Assembly (NCBI RefSeq): GCF_963422355.1
Contig: NC_085086.1
Span: 1,115,140 to 1,179,139, forward strand
DNA: 64,000 nucleotides
Reading direction: 5' to 3'
Source: Corticium candelabrum
Lineage: Eukaryota > Porifera > Homoscleromorpha > Homosclerophorida > Plakinidae
Under the pieces are notes generated by a model. The model ran no database searches. It was not told the origin of the DNA and saw only the letters and a list, made by a program, of their open reading frames with translations. Position 1 is the first letter of the stretch. Each line of letters begins with the position of its first letter. The position numbers and the translations under genes were made by a program. Below, piece by piece: positions 58,880 to 64,000 of the stretch.

Positions 58880-60080
58880 AACTATTGATATCCGGCCAAA
58901 ATACATTCAATATGGTTCTGTGTTTCAGTTAAAATTTATCCAGGCTACTATGTACATCACCCATACTTTTTTCATAAAATATAGTAGAAAATAAATAAAT
59001 AACAGTATGATCTCTATTATTAGCACCTATCCTTGAACTGAACAACAGATGTTTGAGAGACTCAACGGTTAACTCTGAGTCTCATTGCTATTTGTAACAC
59101 AAACCATGCATGCAGACCCAGCTGCTAGCATACAAATCGATCTACAGCATTATATAGTTTTAACAGCTGCTGCAAAAAAAGACACATACAGACATGCAGG
59201 CAGCCACAATCAAAATGCTCTGAGGTGTGAAAGGTTACACCATGGGTAAAGAAAGGATTGAGGCTGAACCCTAGCCAGTTCATAGGCGTTGACCTGCTGG
59301 GCCTGCATGATATATGCTATTTGCAGCTTGGCTTCCAGTTTCTCGTATTTATGTCCAATGCATCAATAAATGCCTCAAACCTATAAGTCTAGTGATGCAA
59401 TAAAAGTTTACTCATATGGCATATCTATTAGCTCAGTGATGCAATAGTCAACAAGCACTCGATCGCCTATAGCTGTCTTGATCAGCATGCAATGATCTCA
59501 TCAAATGAGGTTTGAGTTTAGGGATTTCCGCGTCCATTGTCATGTCAGCATCATTGTCACAAGACCAGCAATGCATGATCTTAGCAAATTAAGTTTGAGC
59601 TCAGGGATGTTTCCCTCATTAGTTAGAACAGAAACCATGCACAAGTGCGTGTAGAACTTGAAATAGACCCTAGCCCTATAAAACCCAACTTAATTACTGA
59701 TTTAACTACGGTAAAAGCCAAGAGTCAGGAAATCCGTATACACGAGAATGCATGCAAACGGGTATCTGCATGCACTCACCCTAGTGTCAATTCCTAAACC
59801 TAGCAGGAAGTAAATTGCAGCATTCACAAATTCCCATTATCAAATGCTTTCTATAACCTGAGTACGTAGACCCTATACTGCTTCTTGTGTGGTGATCTTC
59901 AAAGTCTGTTTACTTCAAGTTTGCCTCTAGGCAATTAGTGCATGTGATTTACATCTGATTGCAAGTTATCAAAATGATAACAATCTGGTATTGCATGTCT
60001 CTTCGCGGGCTTTAAGCACGCAGATGACCCTCTTCAAGTCTTTGTGGAAGTCTAGACTCCAACTTGTAGAAGTCAAAAAG
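58880..60080. repeat. single diverged copy of the ~1.1-kb repeat
   Basis: Landmarks of the 50.15-53.41 kb repeats are present once, in the same order: TTCAGTTAAAATTTAT, AGCTGCTGCAA, CTCAAACCTATAAGTCTAGTG and CTTCTTGTGTGGTGAT. There is more divergence and several small gaps. Confidence 0.65.
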
Positions 60081-60870
60081 ATTTTGATCCATGACATAAC
60101 TAACACATATAATGTAATTAGAGAGAACTAGAGTTCAAGCCATGCAATATTGCTGCTTCACATTACTTGGAGTGTATAACACCTGCAAAAGGAATCATGC
60201 ACAAGTAAAGTATCCAAAAACTACAACTCAGGCGGCTTAATTGCATGTAGAATGACCAGTTAATTACCACTTCATACGCAAGTACACACAGAAGTCACAA
60301 CCTAATTAACTCACAGGCTACTAGGTGGTACATCAATATGATTTCCAGATTACTGCAGAAACTCTGTTGTGGACATACGTACAATCTACAAAAGAATGAA
60401 ACAACATTCTTGCATTTAATGACAGTCATGTACTGGTATAATCAACCAAATACCTGACCCTAAGCTGGCACCTAGCTGCTTGGTATATATACTTCATATA
60501 ATGTGAACATAACAGACTCCAGCTAAGCATACCATTCTGGTTCTGCATGTAGATAACAGTGCAAATACAGTTTGGGTTGAGTTACGTGTTATCTAGTGGT
60601 GGCACAGTATACCTACAGCAAGACTGTATCTCTCCTGATCTAGATTGCATCCGGTTATAACATCTATCTGTTACATTCATGCATCAATAAGTGTGTGGAT
60701 GGAGGTACCAAGACTGCATCATTTCTTATCAGAAAGTACATCCGGCTATTCAATGTCTAACTGTCAAATTCATGTATTATTTAATTGAGTGGTATAGGTA
60801 ACAGTACCTCTATATATATACACACACTCTGCCAATTGGCTACAGAGATTGGGCTAATTAAATGTAACAA
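60081..60870. other. AT-rich sequence upstream of coiled-coil gene copy 4
   Basis: It matches 53420-54100. CATCCGGTTAT or CATCCGGCTAT motifs with similar following sequence appear at 60650, 60728 and 61012, against one clear copy at 54085. Confidence 0.5.
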
Positions 60871-60930
60871 TCATGTCCTGCTGTTGTAAAAGTTGTACCC
60901 TGTATGTCTTTCCTCTATAGACTATTCCAC
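60820..60930 (+). pseudogene. extra copy of exon 1 and promoter of the coiled-coil gene
   Basis: TCTGCCAATTGGCTACA followed by ATGTCCTGCTGTTGTAAAAG gives MSCCCKSC and then a stop. This resembles exon 1 of copies 2 and 4 (MSCFCKLC). It lies about 290 bp before the better exon 1 at 61168, so the promoter and first exon have been duplicated locally. Confidence 0.6.
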
Positions 60931-61167
60931 ATCCAATTAACTGTCACACTGATGCATATTTTAAGTAAGTGTTGTGATGGTGCACCAAGACATAGTGCAC
61001 CGTTTCTGTACATCCGGTTATTCCATGCCAACCTGTCAAATTCTTCCATATTTTAAATGGTGAGATAAGCAAAGACAATGAGAGTCAAGGTACCGTTAAG
61101 TCTATATTAGACAATGTTTACATACATTCTGCCAATTGGCTACAAAGATTGAGTAGTGACAATCATG

Positions 61168-61365
61168 TCCTGCTTTTGCAAGTTGTGCCCTAAGACAACT
61201 GATGCTTTCCCATGTCAGCATAGCAACCAGGGTCAATGTACAGCACAGGAAAGAAACGGTAATATATACTTCAAGTGATCATATACAGCTGCCACTTACA
61301 CTTGCTTAAAGTTCATTAACAAGAAAAATTGTGCATAAGGACAAACGATATGCATGAAAACAACT

Positions 61366-61420
<55 letters not shown>

Positions 61421-62390
61421 CAAAACAAACAACAAATCTAACTTGAAAAATGCTAAAGTCGCTTTATCGGCTGCACTAGAAATAGATTAAAGCTGTTAGG
61501 ATAAAACCAAGTAACAGCTACATTATCTTAACATTATGTATACATGCACACGGCCTGTTACAGGTCATAGCCATCAACCTATTGCAGAGAAGCTCTTCCC
61601 AGCCTATGCATGCATCTCCACTAGTCATGCATTTCGTTGACCAAACCAAAAGTGTACTCATTTAAACAAGGAAAGTGGACTAAACTGAGTTGAAAGAATA
61701 CTTATCATCTAGCATAGTGTTTCATTTCTTTCCAGTGCATCTCCCACTTGGGTGCAAGGCCCCCATGCATGCAGGTAGACCTACACATGGGCATTGGTCA
61801 CAAACAAGTCTGCAATCTGCATGATTCAGGCAATTACCTACAAGCAGCACATGTACTCTATCCCTTTATCTTTGATAATCAACTAACTAATTTTAGTACA
61901 ATAGCCACTGATAAAGAATGCATCAACAGTTCGTAACTTTGTGTGTATAATACATTGCTTTCTCTTCAGTTATGGCACCATCCACCAACCCAATTGCGTC
62001 AGATGAGATTTCCATGTGTGTAGCTACTTTAACAGAGCTTACTCAGCCACTACAGAACATGAAAGTGACAGGAGACACAAAGACTAAAGATCTCTATTGG
62101 GGCATTATAGAACTCAATTGCAGCAAGTCAGTTGCATCAATGACAGAATAATGACTATAAAGTCATACATCAGACAAGTGATGTCTGAATCCAATAGAGA
62201 CAATGTGGCCATCTGTATTGACCTCAGCCATAAAGATGTACTACTACCTGAGATGGCAAAACGGAATATGGATGAGTTAGAGAAAATAAGAAACAAAGTG
62301 GATCAATTTGCTACTTTGTTAGAGAAAAAGGCAGCAACTCAAGCAATAAGAATTGAGAAACTAGAGAAACTGCTTACAAAAACACTTTAA
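61168..62390 (+). pseudogene. small cysteine-containing coiled-coil gene, copy 4 (frameshifted)
   Basis: Exon 1 from ATG 61168 (MSCFCKLCPKTTDAFPCQHS...) ends at a GTAATA donor near 61260. Exon 2 opens after TTCAG at about 61970 (MAPSTNPIASDEISMCVATL...) and runs to 62390. One extra base near 62105 (GGCATTATAGAACTC, where copy 2 has GGAATTAGAACTC) breaks the frame between LYWG and QLQQVSCINDR. The last 97 codons are open and ~90% like copy 2. The intron has (CA)n. It is likely a recent pseudogene, or functional from an internal ATG. Confidence 0.55.
61367..61420. repeat. (CA)n microsatellite in intron of copy 4
   Basis: About 26 CA units, at the same intron position as in copy 2. Confidence 0.95.
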
Positions 62391-63720
62391 CAGTGTTGAA
62401 ACTGTATGATTGTTGTTGTAGTTATTGCTTCCTACAGTGGCATACAAGTAACTATAGCATAGCTATATAACTGTACTATAGTACAGGGATGGTGAAAACA
62501 GGTGCAGGAGAGGTGGCTGCAACTGAAATATTGAGATTGGACACGTCGCCCCTCCATTACTGGATGATAATCAGTGTAGTTGCTTGTAAGTAGAAATAAC
62601 ATTGGATGGTACGTGTTGCAGTTGACTCACTTGCTGTGATCATGTGTGCATGCTAATGACAAACCAAACATATTCAGTTAAAATCAAACTGGCTGCAGTC
62701 TGTTACAACATTTTCTCTCCCCTTCCAATCCAAAGGAGCTTCCGTTGCCCCTGTAGTACATGCATGTGTAGTTACATAACTCTATATAGATGCATGCATG
62801 CGACCTTCTCAAAGTGAGAGGAGAAACTGACTATTAGAATACAAATATGTATATTGGCAAATACAAACTGAGTCACTTGGACCACGTTGTAATTCGTTCA
62901 TGTAACAAATCTAGACTGACCAGATATATCAACAACCACAGATTTAGAAAAACTTCACACAAACTGAAATTAACAGCACCACAGCAGCCACTGTATTAGA
63001 TTAGAAATCTGCAAAAAATCAGTCAAGCAAAGCATTCTACTAGTATCTGCAAATAGCTCTCTGATAGGTCAACTGTTGGTATTTTAGTGTTTATTGACAT
63101 GTGTGACTAAGTGTTTAAGAGTATTTGCCACCACCCTGACAAATCAGCATGGATCAAGCCAACTCCATTATGAGTACAAAAATTCCTACAGACACAACAC
63201 CAAACCAAGAATGTATTGTGTCTACTACTACTACACCATCATAAAAAGTTAAAAGTTATCGCTAATACAAACACTAATGTCTAGTCCTTACCACAATTAT
63301 ATAAAGCAATTTGATAATAACATCAAGTAAATCTTTGTTTATCCATGCAAATTTTGCTTTGAGAGCTCTCTCCCAACAGGCCAATTGTCTGCATCACATC
63401 TAACAGCTTGAAAAGTGTTGCCTCTTAATTCGCATAATTATTTGTTAATCCAGAGGATGATCTTGTTACAAACCATTTCAGATGGAATATCAGTTTTGGT
63501 CATTGCCTTCAAGTCTTTATCAAGAACTCCCACGTGTCACCAAATGTTGGTTGTTTCTGAGGAGCTAATGGATCAACAGACATCATAAAGAACACCAACC
63601 GCAATGACATCAGACAAGCTGTAGAAAAAGCCGTCAAGTTAACTGATCAAGTTTGGCAGGGCTCTTCCTGAAATGATAAAAATATAACCTTTTTGTATTT
63701 TCACGACTGTAGACATACCC
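62391..63720. other. duplicated non-coding block (copy of 55395-56751)
   Basis: Nearly collinear with the earlier block, with small indels. No gene is recognised. Confidence 0.55.
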
Positions 63721-63993
63721 TCACAATTTATGGTCCAGACTCAAAATTTTTGACTGACTAGAGTCTTGTCTAGTTACTGCTACAAGTAAACAGGGTTGCA
63801 GGTGGTTGTCAATTTTGGAGCCAAATTTGGGTGTTGCTGCCCAGTACAGTGTACCGGGAGCCAAAGCCCTTGAACAACCAGACAATTGCTGCGCTCTAGA
63901 GTCAGCTTCGGTCACAACTGGCATACTGCAGACATGTGCTGCTATGGTACCCTCAGCTGTCATCTTCCGTGTAGCTTCGTATAAACATATCAT
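63721..63993 (-). CDS. second copy of the conserved unknown ORF, cut by window end
   Basis: A minus-strand frame of 90 codons or more, with the same core as 56752-57084 (KMTAEGTIAA, SMPVVTEAD, AQQLSGCSR, LYWAATPKFGSK, LDNHLQPC variant). It continues further to SLDHKL because two bases present in the other copy are missing. Its start may lie beyond the window. Confidence 0.3.
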   Translation of the reverse strand: MICLYEATRKMTAEGTIAAHVCSMPVVTEADSRAQQLSGCSRALAPGTLYWAATPKFGSKIDNHLQPCLLVAVTRQDSSQSKILSLDHKL

Positions 63994-64000
63994 TGATAGC

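Overview
The window looks like nuclear DNA of an early-branching marine animal, possibly a sponge, though the species cannot be fixed from the sequence. It holds split genes with GT-AG introns, many short. Host-type genes include TRAF-type signalling adaptors and a THAP-domain exon. They lie among animal-type transposons: Ty3/gypsy elements, site-targeted non-LTR retrotransposons, piggyBac, a foldback element and MITEs. Nothing prokaryotic is present.

Layout. 0.4-5.5 kb: a broken TRAF gene (copy A) carrying a decayed gypsy element. 5.9-10.6 kb: a second decayed gypsy element on the minus strand with ~110-bp LTRs, itself containing a MITE and a hairpin. 11.4-22.0 kb: a nest of non-LTR elements with a C-terminal nuclease-like domain, each abutting (AGT)n microsatellite. 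One copy (14.6-18.6 kb) keeps a full 1159-codon frame; the others are truncated or mutated. 22.9-27.8 kb: a frameshifted gene with a probable PIN-like region and a CXC-type cysteine cluster. 28.5-29.0 kb: a ~500-bp (GA)n tract. 30.3-35.2 kb: a minus-strand THAP gene whose second exon is split by a young gypsy element (30542-34918) with 149-bp LTRs differing at two positions and a perfect AAAAT duplication. 35.2-37.3 kb: a ~2-kb foldback element. 38.0-38.2 kb: a MITE. 38.8-41.9 kb: a six-exon piggyBac transposase gene with two frame breaks. 42.8-46.0 kb: a complete seven-exon TRAF gene (copy B, 560 codons). 47.6-48.2 kb: another MITE-like element. 48.9-64.0 kb: a tandem segmental duplication with four copies, two of them decayed, of a small cysteine/coiled-coil gene, and ~1-kb repeats (three in one unit, one in the other).

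How it fits together. TRAF copies A and B share exon order, phase and several exact exon lengths, so they are paralogues now about 37 kb apart with mostly transposon sequence between. B is probably the working adaptor, although one RING zinc ligand is replaced. A has lost an exon and 71 codons of its coiled coil. The (AGT)n microsatellite seems to be the landing site that piled up the non-LTR copies. The right-hand 15 kb is a young gene-family expansion by duplication.
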